Assembly: GCA_021791455.1 (NCBI GenBank)
Contig: JAJYWM010000042.1
Location: 1-14,335, forward strand
Direction of reading: 5' to 3'
Source of the DNA: a bacterium
Lineage (GTDB): Bacteria; Chloroflexota; Dormibacteria; UBA8260; Bog-877
Length of the DNA stretch: 14,335 bases
Part shown: positions 1 to 7,921 of the stretch, piece by piece
Layout: each line of letters begins with the position of its first letter
How positions within the stretch are numbered: position 1 is the stretch's first letter
Notes under the pieces: model-generated
What the model saw: only the letters and a program-made list of their open reading frames with translations
The model's database searches: none
Told to the model about the DNA's origin: nothing
Position numbers and translations under genes: made by a program

Positions 1-1128
1 ACCCTGGCGCACACGGGAGGCCCGAAGGCGGAGGTTCGTGAGGGCGTGCGGGTGCACCGGATAGCGGGTGTGACGAGGATCTTGCGCCCGCTGTATGAAG
101 ACCCTAGGAGGCCCTTCCACCCCACAGTCCCCGATCCCCTGTTGACAGCGGCGCTGGCCAGGATCATCCGCCGCCGCCGACCGCAAGTGGTGCATGCTCA
201 CTCCTGGATCGTCTACTCTGCGCTGCCGATCCTGCCCTCCCGCTCTGTCCCCCTGGTGCTCGGTCTTCACGACTTCGGCTTCATCTGTGCCAAGAAGACC
301 TACCTCCACCACGACCTGGTGTGCACCGGCCCGAAGTTGCTCAAATGCCTGCCATGCGCATCCGGGCAATACGGGAGACCTCAGGGAACAGCACTCGCCC
401 TGGGGCTGGCCGCCAGCCGCCCGTGGGTGCGCCGGGCGGACCGTGTGGTCGCCAACAGCCGCCCGGTCGCTGAGGCCTGCAGCATGCTTGTGGCAGCCGG
501 TGCTCCGCCAATCCAGGTGGTGCCACCCTTCCTGCCCGAGTCGGACATCCGGAAGCTGGAGGGGCCGCGCCCTGACTTCGCTCCCCCGACCGGGCCGTAC
601 ATCATGTTCGCGGGAGGGGCGGGGGTCCACAAGGGGCTGCCAGTGCTTCTGCGCGCCTGGGACCGATTGGAGGCCAAGGTGCCGCTGGTGGTGGCCGGGG
701 TGACCCGGGGCAGGGAGCCTTATCCGATCCCAGCGGATGTCATCCTCGCAGGTCAGGTTCCCCACGACCAGGTCCTGCGGGCCTGGTCCCACTGTGCCAT
801 CGCGACGGCTCCCTCCTCCTGGCCCGAGCCCTTCGGCCTGGTTGCCCTGGAGGCCATGGCGGCCGGTCGCCCGGTGGTGGCCACTCGTTCCGGCAACCTG
901 GCAGACCTGGTGTCCGATGGAGTCACAGGGCTTTTGGTGCCCCCGGATGACCCCGTGGCACTGGGTGCTGCCCTGGCCCGGCTCTTGGAGCGAGCCGATC
1001 TCAGGGAGGAGATGGGAAAAGCCGCGTTCCAGCGCTCCATGGATTTCCGCGCCGACGCCGTGGTGCCGCGGCTGGAACAGGTCTATCGGGACGCGATCCG
1101 GGCCCGCACCCACACCGACCCGGGCTGA
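1..1128 (+). CDS. Family 4 glycosyltransferase, 5' end outside the window
   Basis: Retaining sugar-nucleotide-dependent transferase of the GT4 (GT-B fold) type, probably cytoplasmic and acting on a polysaccharide or glycolipid. The frame is open from base 1. Its first residues (HTGGPKAEVREGVRV) resemble the region after the first strands of GT4 proteins, so the true start lies upstream; the in-window GTG at 46 is probably internal. Visible features are an HAHSW segment, a cysteine cluster (ICAKKTY...VCTGP...KCLPC) seen in some GT4 enzymes, the donor-domain opening 'MFAGGAGVHKGLPVLLRAW', and the conserved 'SSWPEPFGLVALEAMAAGRP' block holding the EX7E-type acidic pair. The end is normal (TGA at 1126-1128). 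It converges on the synthetase gene, 120 nt away, so it belongs to a different transcript. Family assignment is firm; donor and acceptor cannot be told. Confidence 0.9.
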   Translation, partial: TLAHTGGPKAEVREGVRVHRIAGVTRILRPLYEDPRRPFHPTVPDPLLTAALARIIRRRRPQVVHAHSWIVYSALPILPSRSVPLVLGLHDFGFICAKKTYLHHDLVCTGPKLLKCLPCASGQYGRPQGTALALGLAASRPWVRRADRVVANSRPVAEACSMLVAAGAPPIQVVPPFLPESDIRKLEGPRPDFAPPTGPYIMFAGGAGVHKGLPVLLRAWDRLEAKVPLVVAGVTRGREPYPIPADVILAGQVPHDQVLRAWSHCAIATAPSSWPEPFGLVALEAMAAGRPVVATRSGNLADLVSDGVTGLLVPPDDPVALGAALARLLERADLREEMGKAAFQRSMDFRADAVVPRLEQVYRDAIRARTHTDPG

Positions 1129-1217
1129 CCCACGGGATGTTTCGGCCGTCGATGAGCGGCGCCGGGCCCCGGTCTCATAGGGACCTCCTCGGGAACCGTC
1201 GTCCGGTCCGGTCAACG

Positions 1218-1237
1218 CGAAACAAGACAGGCCAGGT
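1218..1237. repeat. Left copy of a short split direct repeat flanking the synthetase/operon block
   Basis: CGAAACAAGAC at 1218-1228, then AGGC, then CAGGT at 1233-1237. The same words occur in the same orientation at 10314-10329 without the 4-nt interruption. The two copies lie just outside the block 1249-9779. Seen directly; significance is uncertain because the exact core is only 11 bp. Confidence 0.4.
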
Positions 1238-1248
1238 GCCCGAGGACA

Positions 1249-3984
1249 CTACCCGTGGTCGAGGCAGCGTCTGAGCTCCGCCGCCAAGACGTCGGCATAC
1301 CTGGTGATCGACGAGGCGTGATCGCCAGGTACGTAGTGCGACTCCACGTCGGACAGGGAGCGGCGCCACCAAGCGACGGTCTTCGGGGCTGTGGCGGGCA
1401 CCTCAGCCGCGTCCCTGGACCAGAACATTACGACCCGACCTGCGTATGGGCGCGGGCGGTAGGCGGCCGTGGCCCACGAGTAGCGTCCGAACTGATCCTC
1501 GTGACGCTCCGCCCTGGCCCACCTCGACAGGTCCCGCTCCTCGCCAGCCAGATCCAGGCCCCTGGCCCTGCCCGGCCCCTGCGGCGCCACGACCCGCCGG
1601 CGCGACTGCACCGCCTGGCGCAGCCGGATGACCGCGGGGTCCTCACCCTCCAGGGGTGCCGCCCCACCGGCCCTGCCAAGGGTGTAGCCCCGCAGCTCCT
1701 GGACACGATGGAAAAGCCCCAGCACCCAGAGAAACCATTCGACCTGGCGCCTGGTCCCAACCCGCAACGGGCGCGCCAGCCCCGCGATCGCGGCATGGGC
1801 CAGGAGGATGCGCCGCCGTGGGCGCCCCGGGTCGATCATGGCGACCATGCGGACCTCCTCTCCCGCCGCCTTCAGCTGCTGCGCGAGTTCCAGAGCCACG
1901 TAGCTGGCGGGCCGGTAGCCGACTAGGTGATATGGCCCCGACGGCTGAATCTCCCTGATGAGGGGCAGGTAGTAGGCGGCCATCTCCTCGATGGTCGCGG
2001 GCACCGGCAGGTTGTCGATCCCGTGAGGCTGCAGCCCGTAAACCGGCTGGTCTGGAGCAATTTTGCGACCCAGGTTGAGGCAGTAGAAGCCCCCACCCTG
2101 ATGGTCACCGTGGAGAAAGAACAGCGGGGGGCGGCTGCCCGTGGCGCGAATGGCGGTGACCGGCGCCCTCTGCGCATCCCCCTCAGTTGCCGCCAGAGCC
2201 GTGGCGAGGCCCTTGATGGTGTGATGTTCGTAGAGCAGGGTCACGGGCACATCCCGGCCCAGAGCCAACCCCACCTGGCGGGTCATCCGGACAGCCAGAA
2301 GCGAGTGCCCTCCGAGGTCGAAGAAGTCGTCCTCGGTCCCGACCGGGTCCACCCCCAGCAGCTCTTCCCAGATGGCAGCCATCTGCTCCTCGAGCGGAGT
2401 CAGCGGAGCGACATACGCCGCCGAGTCACTGCTGCGTCGGCTGGCCAGCGCCACCAGCGCATCCTTGTCCACCTTGCCGTTGGCCGTGCGGGGAAGCCGC
2501 TCCAGCTCGACGATCGTCTCGGGCACCATGAACCTCGGAAGATGCAGGCGCAGGTGGTCGCGCACCCGCGCGGTGGCGACCGGCTGCCCTGGCTCCGCCG
2601 AGACCACATACGCGACCAGCGACGAAACGCCGTCGGAGTCCGTGGTGGGAAGCACGCTCGCTTCCTGTATTCCCGGGTATTTGACCAGTGCGGACTCCAC
2701 CTCTCCGGGCTCGATGCGATATCCGCGCACCTTCAGTTGCCGATCGGCGCGGCCGACGTACTCGAGCTCGCCGTCCGCGTTGATCCGGGCCAGATCTCCG
2801 CTGCGGTAGAGAGTTTTGCCCGGTCCTTCGAACGGGTTCGGCAGGAAGCGCTCCTTGGTGAGCCGGGGACGGCCCCGGTATCCCCGGGCCACGCCGGCCC
2901 CAGCCACGTACATCTCCCCGACCTCCCCGGGAGGGACCTGCCGCAGAGGCGACGTCTGCTGCTCGACAAGATAGACCTGAAGGTCAGGGATTGGTCGGCC
3001 AATGACGCTGGCGCTGTGTTGGGTGTCGCTAGTGACCACCCTGCGATAGGTCACGTGCACCGTGGTCTCGGTGATGCCGTACATGTTTATCACCTGCGGC
3101 GCATCGTCGCCGTGGCGCTCGAACCACCCGGCCAGCATTGCCGGGCGCAGGGCCTCGCCGCCAAGGATCACCCGGCGCAGACAGAGGGCCGTCGGCCCCA
3201 CGTCGCGGGACTCGACCCGGATGAGTTCGGCAAAGGCCGATGGGGTCTGGCTGAGAATCGTCACCTTCTCTTCCCGCAGCAGGGTTAGAAAGTCGGCGGT
3301 GGACCGCGCCACCGCTCGCGGCACCACCACCAAGCGGCCCCCGTGCAGCAGGGCGCCCCACATCTCCCAGACGGAGAAGTCGAAGGCGAGCGAGTGGAAC
3401 AGCGTCCAAACGTCGCGAGAGGAGAACTGGAACCAGGGGTTGGTCTTGGTGAACAGGCGGGTCACGTTGCGATGCTCCACCTCAACCCCCTTGGGGACCC
3501 CGGTCGAGCCTGAGGTGTAGATGATGTAGGCGAGGTCACTCGGCTCGCTTGCCGGCGCCCGATAGGTGGCACCCGCAGCCATGGCATCCAGGTCCTGGTC
3601 CGAGCGGATGCGGACCTCAGGCAGGCGGCCCAGCGGCTGGTCGCCATCGCCACGGTCGGTGATCAGCAGGTCGGCCCTGGAGTCCTCCAGCATGAACCGC
3701 ACCCGGTCTTCCGGATACTCGGCATCTATGGGCAGATAGGCGGCCCCGGCGAGCAGCACCGCGAGCACCGCGGCCACGGATCTGGAGGATGGGGCCAGGT
3801 GCACAGCCACCACACCTCCGCGGCCCGCACCCATCTCCTGCAACCGCCCGGCCAGTCCCCGGGCACTCGCTGACAGCTTGCGATACGTCATCACTTGCGC
3901 CCCATCGGTGACCGCGTCGCGCTCCTCGCTCGACTCCGCCCGGCTAAGAAACAGCTCGTGGATGCAAGGGTCAGAGGCGGACAT
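1249..3984 (-). CDS. Single-module NRPS: adenylation - carrier - thioesterase, altered thioesterase nucleophile
   Basis: 911-residue protein that should adenylate one amino acid and load it on its own phosphopantetheine arm. The adenylation domain spans about 5-515: A3 loop YTSGSTGVPKG (156-166), FDFSVWEMW (201-209), YGITETT (302-308), YRSGDL (393-398), GRADRQLKVRGYRIE (411-425), A10 lysine K504. The pocket residues read D202 F203 W206 S245 I273 G275 M301 V309 H310 K504, one change from the threonine code DFWNIGMVHK. The carrier has DLGGHSL with S561. The alpha/beta-hydrolase thioesterase starts near 615 (LFFLHGDHQGGGFYCLNL) and keeps D718 and H889, but its elbow reads GYRPAS, with R691 where Ser or Cys is expected. 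There is no condensation domain. A GAGGAG site at 3995-4000 lies 10 nt before the ATG. Domain calls are firm; substrate is inferred, and thioesterase activity is doubtful. Confidence 0.93.
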   Translation of the reverse strand: MSASDPCIHELFLSRAESSEERDAVTDGAQVMTYRKLSASARGLAGRLQEMGAGRGGVVAVHLAPSSRSVAAVLAVLLAGAAYLPIDAEYPEDRVRFMLEDSRADLLITDRGDGDQPLGRLPEVRIRSDQDLDAMAAGATYRAPASEPSDLAYIIYTSGSTGVPKGVEVEHRNVTRLFTKTNPWFQFSSRDVWTLFHSLAFDFSVWEMWGALLHGGRLVVVPRAVARSTADFLTLLREEKVTILSQTPSAFAELIRVESRDVGPTALCLRRVILGGEALRPAMLAGWFERHGDDAPQVINMYGITETTVHVTYRRVVTSDTQHSASVIGRPIPDLQVYLVEQQTSPLRQVPPGEVGEMYVAGAGVARGYRGRPRLTKERFLPNPFEGPGKTLYRSGDLARINADGELEYVGRADRQLKVRGYRIEPGEVESALVKYPGIQEASVLPTTDSDGVSSLVAYVVSAEPGQPVATARVRDHLRLHLPRFMVPETIVELERLPRTANGKVDKDALVALASRRSSDSAAYVAPLTPLEEQMAAIWEELLGVDPVGTEDDFFDLGGHSLLAVRMTRQVGLALGRDVPVTLLYEHHTIKGLATALAATEGDAQRAPVTAIRATGSRPPLFFLHGDHQGGGFYCLNLGRKIAPDQPVYGLQPHGIDNLPVPATIEEMAAYYLPLIREIQPSGPYHLVGYRPASYVALELAQQLKAAGEEVRMVAMIDPGRPRRRILLAHAAIAGLARPLRVGTRRQVEWFLWVLGLFHRVQELRGYTLGRAGGAAPLEGEDPAVIRLRQAVQSRRRVVAPQGPGRARGLDLAGEERDLSRWARAERHEDQFGRYSWATAAYRPRPYAGRVVMFWSRDAAEVPATAPKTVAWWRRSLSDVESHYVPGDHASSITRYADVLAAELRRCLDHG
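1903..1920 (-). other. Thioesterase nucleophile elbow with Arg in place of Ser/Cys
   Basis: Codons GGC TAC CGG CCC GCC AGC encode G689-Y-R-P-A-S694. Type I thioesterases have GxSxG here, and relatives with the 'LHGD...GGGFYC' opening can have Cys. The frame is intact on both sides. Arg691 is the CGG codon at 1914-1912. Both the nucleophile and the following glycines are altered. Confidence 0.8.
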
Positions 3985-4303
3985 CTATGACCTGCTCCTC
4001 ACAACCGTCGTGGTCCTCGTGCGCCCCCGCCGCGGGACCGGCACAGAAGATCAACCTCGGCTCGCGATGGCGCTCCCGCCCGCCGTGGGGACGCTGGTTC
4101 ATGCGGAAGGACATCAAGTGAGACCCGGCGGTGGGCACCATGCGGCGTCCGCTGCTTTGCCAAGCCAGCCTGTGGCGCCAGCGCAGCGACATGCCCCGCC
4201 CGATGGGCACGACCGCGCAGTCGCGCCCCACAGGGACACCGGCCGCCGTGCACCAGGATGACCACTGCCGCCCAACTCGGAGAACAAAAGTTAGTGCCTC
4301 CAT
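3971..4303 (-). CDS. Doubtful small ORF overlapping the synthetase start
   Basis: 110-codon frame starting at ATG 4303 and ending 14 nt inside the synthetase gene. I do not recognise the product. It is rich in Arg, Gly and His and has no signal peptide, membrane segment or MbtH-type pattern (no NxExQxSxWP, no PAGW). By hand count about 80% of codons end in G or C, as in the real genes here; against it, the first ten codons are AT-ending and no Shine-Dalgarno precedes the ATG (a GGAGG lies just after it). It could be a real accessory protein, a decayed gene, or a chance frame. Confidence 0.2.
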   Translation of the reverse strand: MEALTFVLRVGRQWSSWCTAAGVPVGRDCAVVPIGRGMSLRWRHRLAWQSSGRRMVPTAGSHLMSFRMNQRPHGGRERHREPRLIFCAGPAAGAHEDHDGCEEQVIDVRL

Positions 4304-4604
4304 ATCCTAGGGGGCGGCCACCACTGCTCTATAGCTAACCCGACGACCGCGCAGGGAAAGTGCGCGATCCTTCCAGGTAACGCGCCAGTGCCGCCCCTCA
4401 CCCGCACTTATGAGATATCGGATTCAAGCCGATGGACGAAGGACGCTTTGGCTGAGATGACTCCCGAAATCAGGCGAACGACTTGCCTTGCAAGTATATG
4501 TCGCGAGGACGTCAGCGGCCCGCCTTGGGGACCGCCTGGAACACCCGGGAGCTCTCGCACCCAACGGGACCGAGTGTGGGGAGGACGGACGCAGGCGCTA
4601 CAGC
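3985..4604. other. 620-bp gap between synthetase and FAD-protein genes
   Basis: No recognisable gene. It holds the doubtful ORF at 3971-4303. The stretch 4304-4500 is more AT-rich than its surroundings and contains a minus-strand TATAGA (4328-4333) with no convincing -35 partner. The gap is long compared with the 3-nt or overlapping junctions upstream, so the synthetase probably has its own promoter here, but none can be placed with confidence. No U-tailed terminator hairpin was found after the FAD-protein stop. Confidence 0.5.
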
Positions 4605-6572
4605 CTATCCCGACAGCACCTGAAGCGCGCAGCTCAGAGCCTCTTGGAACGACCACTTGCGGCTTCCCGGCGAGGGTATGCAGTTGGTGAAATATCGCGC
4701 CCCCTCGGTGAGCGCCCCGAAGACCCAGAGGCGCTCCTGCACCCTGCCCTCGGCGTCAACGGGGTGCGATTCACGGGTCAGCTCGACCCCCTCGGCGGCC
4801 GAGCCATCCAGCGCCATGCGAGACAGCCGCCCAGCGCGATACAGCGTCCCGATGAGAGTGGAGGCCGAGCGGTGCGGCAGAGGATCTTCCAGGAATCCCC
4901 GCACCAGGTGGTCCACCCGGTCCTGGTGTGGGCTGTCGAGGTGGGTCGAGCTAACCACGGCTCGCCCCGCAGCCAGAAACTCCACCTCCGGCCCGGGGCC
5001 ATAGGGCATGGTCACAACCCCGGCCTCCACCAGCGCCAGCAGCTGCTGGGAGCGATAGGCCGGAGGTCCGGCGACAAGGCGGTTGATCTGACCCCGGACA
5101 CCAGGGAAGAACTCCCGATGGGATTCCGCGTCGAGACCGCCGAATTCCACCGCACGCCTGATGGGATCACGCAGAAACCGGAGGACCTCATAGGCCATCT
5201 TGATGGGGCTGGACCCACCCGGGCGCATGGCCTCGGCCAGGTCAGACTCGACCAGCTGAGTGACGAAGTCCTGATAGCCCTGCGGGCCCTCGAAGCTGCG
5301 CTCCGTGTGTGGCGACAGGTGTTCGTCGGGATCGAACCGGCCCAGCTGAGACTCCAGCCGGGCCACGGCCGAGCTGAACCGGTGCTCGGACCAAGCCCGG
5401 ATCAGCTCCTCCTTCACCACCTGGGCGGCGGCATCCCCACCCCGCAGTAGGCTCGCCTGAACGTAGTACTGCAGCCGCATCTCCGCCACCAGCAGGGGAT
5501 GCAGGTCCCGCCGCCAGTTGAGGGCCCCGCTGCCGGTTTCCGCCAGGGCCCTGGCGCGCCGCTGGGCCACCGCCTCGGGGGTCCAGAAGTTGGGCCGGAA
5601 TTGCGTGGTCACGTTGCGCATCCCGACCGCCTTGGCGCAGTGCGGCAGCCCCGTGGTGGAGAAGATGCGAATCTGCGGCTCCCGCCCGCTGGGCAAATAC
5701 CGTAGGCGATCGCCGGACCCCACTTCAAAACGACCACCACGGCCGCGGGTCAGAGCCGCCAGCACGTCGGTGGCGACCAGCCCCATCCCCGCGATCGCGA
5801 CCAGGCTGCCCGGGTCGACGGCCACCTGCTCCCGCACGACCGAGTACGGGTCCAGAGCGGCCCCCCAACCCGGTTCCGGGAGCAGATTCGGGGTGTGCCC
5901 GGAGGTCAGCATCACGTGATCCACCGTCAGCCTGGCTCCTGACGACAGGGTCACCACCTCCTGGTCGGCCCCGGCGGCGACAACCTCGACGGCCGCCGCG
6001 CGGTGGAGCTGGATCCTGACCCCGCTGGGCGGTGAACTCACCAACGCGTCATAGAACCACTGGAGGTAGCGCCCCACCACGGAGCGGGGCAGAAAGTCGT
6101 TCTCGCTGATGGCCCGGCCCCCAGGCTGAGGCAGGCAGAGGTCGCCGTGCCAGGTATAGCCATTGCGCCTGGCCCAGGAGAAGAGCCCGACCTGGTACGG
6201 GAGGCTTGCCTCCGCTTCGTCTCCGGGAAACAGGGAGATCTGGCCACAGGGGGTGTTCATCACCAGATATCCCGGCAGGTCCACGGAGTAGACACCCGAC
6301 CCGGGGCTGCCCGGCTCGACCACATGGATCAAGACCGCGGAGGCACCACTGCCCCCCTGCCGGATCACGGTCAGCAACCTCTCCAGGACGGCGAGGCCCC
6401 ATGCTCCCATGCCGATGATGGCAACCTCCAGCTGCCCATTGGGCGAGTAATGGCTGCGGTTGCGCTGTCTCCTAGAGCTGGTCCCTTGAGCCTCACTCGT
6501 CACGAGGCCGACCCCAGGGTCCGGCAGGGCCGCCGCCGCTTGGGCGATCTGCTCGGCCGACGCCACGGTCAC
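4605..6572 (-). CDS. FAD/NAD(P)-binding protein (PF13454-like), probable oxidoreductase
   Basis: 655 residues from a GTG start that overlaps the metY stop as GTGA (6572-6569), the usual coupled arrangement. The same frame stays open to 6953, but that extension lies wholly inside metY and reads as Arg/Gly/Pro-rich shadow. About 53 residues precede the first dinucleotide site 'VAIIGMGAWGLAVLERL' (GMGAWG at 54-59). Next come 'YLVMNTPCGQISLFPGDE' (MNTP near 105), typical of the FAD-NAD(P)-binding family, and a second Rossmann-type segment 'VAIAGMGLVATDVLAAL' (262 onward), fitting a two-nucleotide flavoprotein. The C-terminal half is helical, closing with 'VFGALTEGARYFTNCIPSPGS'. Family members are poorly characterised and the substrate cannot be read from sequence. 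Last gene of the operon; a redox step on the amino acid or carrier-bound intermediate is inference. Confidence 0.87.
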   Translation of the reverse strand: MTVASAEQIAQAAAALPDPGVGLVTSEAQGTSSRRQRNRSHYSPNGQLEVAIIGMGAWGLAVLERLLTVIRQGGSGASAVLIHVVEPGSPGSGVYSVDLPGYLVMNTPCGQISLFPGDEAEASLPYQVGLFSWARRNGYTWHGDLCLPQPGGRAISENDFLPRSVVGRYLQWFYDALVSSPPSGVRIQLHRAAAVEVVAAGADQEVVTLSSGARLTVDHVMLTSGHTPNLLPEPGWGAALDPYSVVREQVAVDPGSLVAIAGMGLVATDVLAALTRGRGGRFEVGSGDRLRYLPSGREPQIRIFSTTGLPHCAKAVGMRNVTTQFRPNFWTPEAVAQRRARALAETGSGALNWRRDLHPLLVAEMRLQYYVQASLLRGGDAAAQVVKEELIRAWSEHRFSSAVARLESQLGRFDPDEHLSPHTERSFEGPQGYQDFVTQLVESDLAEAMRPGGSSPIKMAYEVLRFLRDPIRRAVEFGGLDAESHREFFPGVRGQINRLVAGPPAYRSQQLLALVEAGVVTMPYGPGPEVEFLAAGRAVVSSTHLDSPHQDRVDHLVRGFLEDPLPHRSASTLIGTLYRAGRLSRMALDGSAAEGVELTRESHPVDAEGRVQERLWVFGALTEGARYFTNCIPSPGSRKWSFQEALSCALQVLSG

Positions 6573-7918
6573 CGTGAACCCCCCAACGACTCCAGGTCCA
6601 CGGTCCCGAGGCGGGCCTGACTGGCGTCGAGCGCCTGATCTATGTCCTGCAGGATGTCGTCGATGTTCTCCAACCCGACCGAGAGGCGAATCGCCTCCGG
6701 GCGCACGCCGGCCCGTCGATGCTCCTCCGGGGTCAGCTGCCGGTGGGTTGTCGAAGCGGGATGGCTGACCAGGCTCTTGGCGTCGCCCAGGTTGACCAAA
6801 CGCTTGAACAGCTTCACCGAGTTGAAGAAGGTGAGCCCGCTCTCGTAGCCGCCGACCACGCCAAACGTGAGCATCGACACCGTGTGGTCTCCCAGGTACT
6901 TGCGCTGCAAGCGGTGGTAGGGGTTGTCCGGGAAGTCTGAGAAACTCACCCACTCGACCCTGGGATCGGCGCTCAGGTAGGCGGCCACCCGACGGGTGTT
7001 CTCCTCATGGCGCTGGAGCCGCACCGGCAGGGTCTCCAGCCCCTGGAGCAGCATGAAGGCGCTGAATGGGGAGAGCGTCGGACCGAAGTTCCGCAGGCCC
7101 ACCGTGCGGCAGCGGACGATGAAGGCCCGGCGCCCAAAGTCATGGGCATAACGCACCCCGTGGAAGCAGGGCTCAGGCTCATTGAACCAGGGGAACCGCT
7201 TCGGATGGGCGGCCCAGGGAAAGCTTCCTCCATCTATCACCGCCCCTCCCATCGTGGTTCCGTGCCCCCCAATCCACTTGGTTAGGGACTCCACCACCAC
7301 ATCCGCACCGTGCTGGATCGGCTTGAGGTATATGGGGGTCGCCACGGTGTTGTCGACGATGAGGGGCACCCCGTGGGAGTGGCTCACCTCGGCCAGCACG
7401 TCCAGGTCGACGATGTTGCCCGCGGGGTTTCCGACGCTCTCGCAGAAGACACCGATCGTGGAGTCGTCAATGAGCGGCTCGATCTCGTCCCTGGCGTCAC
7501 TTTGGGCCAACCGAACCTCCAGCCCGAACCTCGGTAGCAGATGGGCGAAGAGGGTGTAGGTAGCTCCGTAAAGCTGTGGAACACTGACCAGGTTGCGGCC
7601 CTGCCCTCCCAGATTGAGGATCGCCTGGGTGACCGCCGCCATGCCCGATGCGAACAGCACGGCGCCCACGCCCCCCTCCAACTGGCTCAGCCGCTCCTCC
7701 AGGACCTCGTTGGTGGGGTTGTTGATCCGGTTGTAATGGAAACCCGGGATCTCAAGGTCGAAGACAGCTGCGGCGTGGGCCGCATCGGTGAAGTCGTTGG
7801 CGACGGTCTGGTAGATGGGAACCGCGACCGCTCTGGTGGCGTCAGGGTGGTACCCCGCGTGGATGGCGACGGTCTCGTCACGCATCGCTTGGGATGGGCG
7901 GCTCTGCCTGTCGTCCAT
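6569..7918 (-). CDS. metY: O-acylhomoserine sulfhydrylase, MetY type (PLP-dependent)
   Basis: PLP enzyme of the Cys/Met-metabolism family. Canonical members replace the acyl group of O-acetyl- or O-succinylhomoserine with sulfide to give homocysteine; relatives in secondary metabolism use other nucleophiles. 449 residues, slightly longer than the usual ~430. Signatures in order: AIHAGYHPD (18-26), 'FHYNRINNPTNEVLEERL' (60-77), LFASGMAA (88-95), 'VPQLYGATYTLF' (113-124), Schiff-base lysine K214 in SLTKWIGGHG, 'SPFSAFMLLQGLETLPVRL', and the C-terminal 'LVNLGDAKSLVSHPASTTH' with RLSVGLE. All expected active-site blocks are present. ATG 7918 lies 3 nt after the acyltransferase stop and its own stop overlaps the FAD-protein GTG. 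It is probably coupled to the acyltransferase as donor supplier. Housekeeping methionine synthesis versus a dedicated role cannot be decided from this window. Confidence 0.95.
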   Translation of the reverse strand: MDDRQSRPSQAMRDETVAIHAGYHPDATRAVAVPIYQTVANDFTDAAHAAAVFDLEIPGFHYNRINNPTNEVLEERLSQLEGGVGAVLFASGMAAVTQAILNLGGQGRNLVSVPQLYGATYTLFAHLLPRFGLEVRLAQSDARDEIEPLIDDSTIGVFCESVGNPAGNIVDLDVLAEVSHSHGVPLIVDNTVATPIYLKPIQHGADVVVESLTKWIGGHGTTMGGAVIDGGSFPWAAHPKRFPWFNEPEPCFHGVRYAHDFGRRAFIVRCRTVGLRNFGPTLSPFSAFMLLQGLETLPVRLQRHEENTRRVAAYLSADPRVEWVSFSDFPDNPYHRLQRKYLGDHTVSMLTFGVVGGYESGLTFFNSVKLFKRLVNLGDAKSLVSHPASTTHRQLTPEEHRRAGVRPEAIRLSVGLENIDDILQDIDQALDASQARLGTVDLESLGGSR

Positions 7919-7921
7919 CGG

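Noticed and set aside
1927..3288. Long plus-strand open frame (453 codons) opposite the synthetase
   Set aside because: It lies wholly antisense to a well-conserved NRPS gene, shows no recognisable domain, and has shadow-like composition.
3985..4604. MbtH-like partner for the adenylation domain
   Set aside because: No frame contains the NxExQxSxWP or PAGW patterns of MbtH proteins.
4488..5450. Plus-strand open frame (320 codons) opposite the FAD-protein gene
   Set aside because: Antisense to a conserved frame with clear motifs; product rich in Arg, Gly, His and Gln without any motif.
6573..6953. N-terminal extension of the FAD protein to an upstream start
   Set aside because: It runs entirely inside metY in another frame and reads as Arg/Gly/Pro-rich shadow; the GTGA overlap at 6572 gives a normal start.
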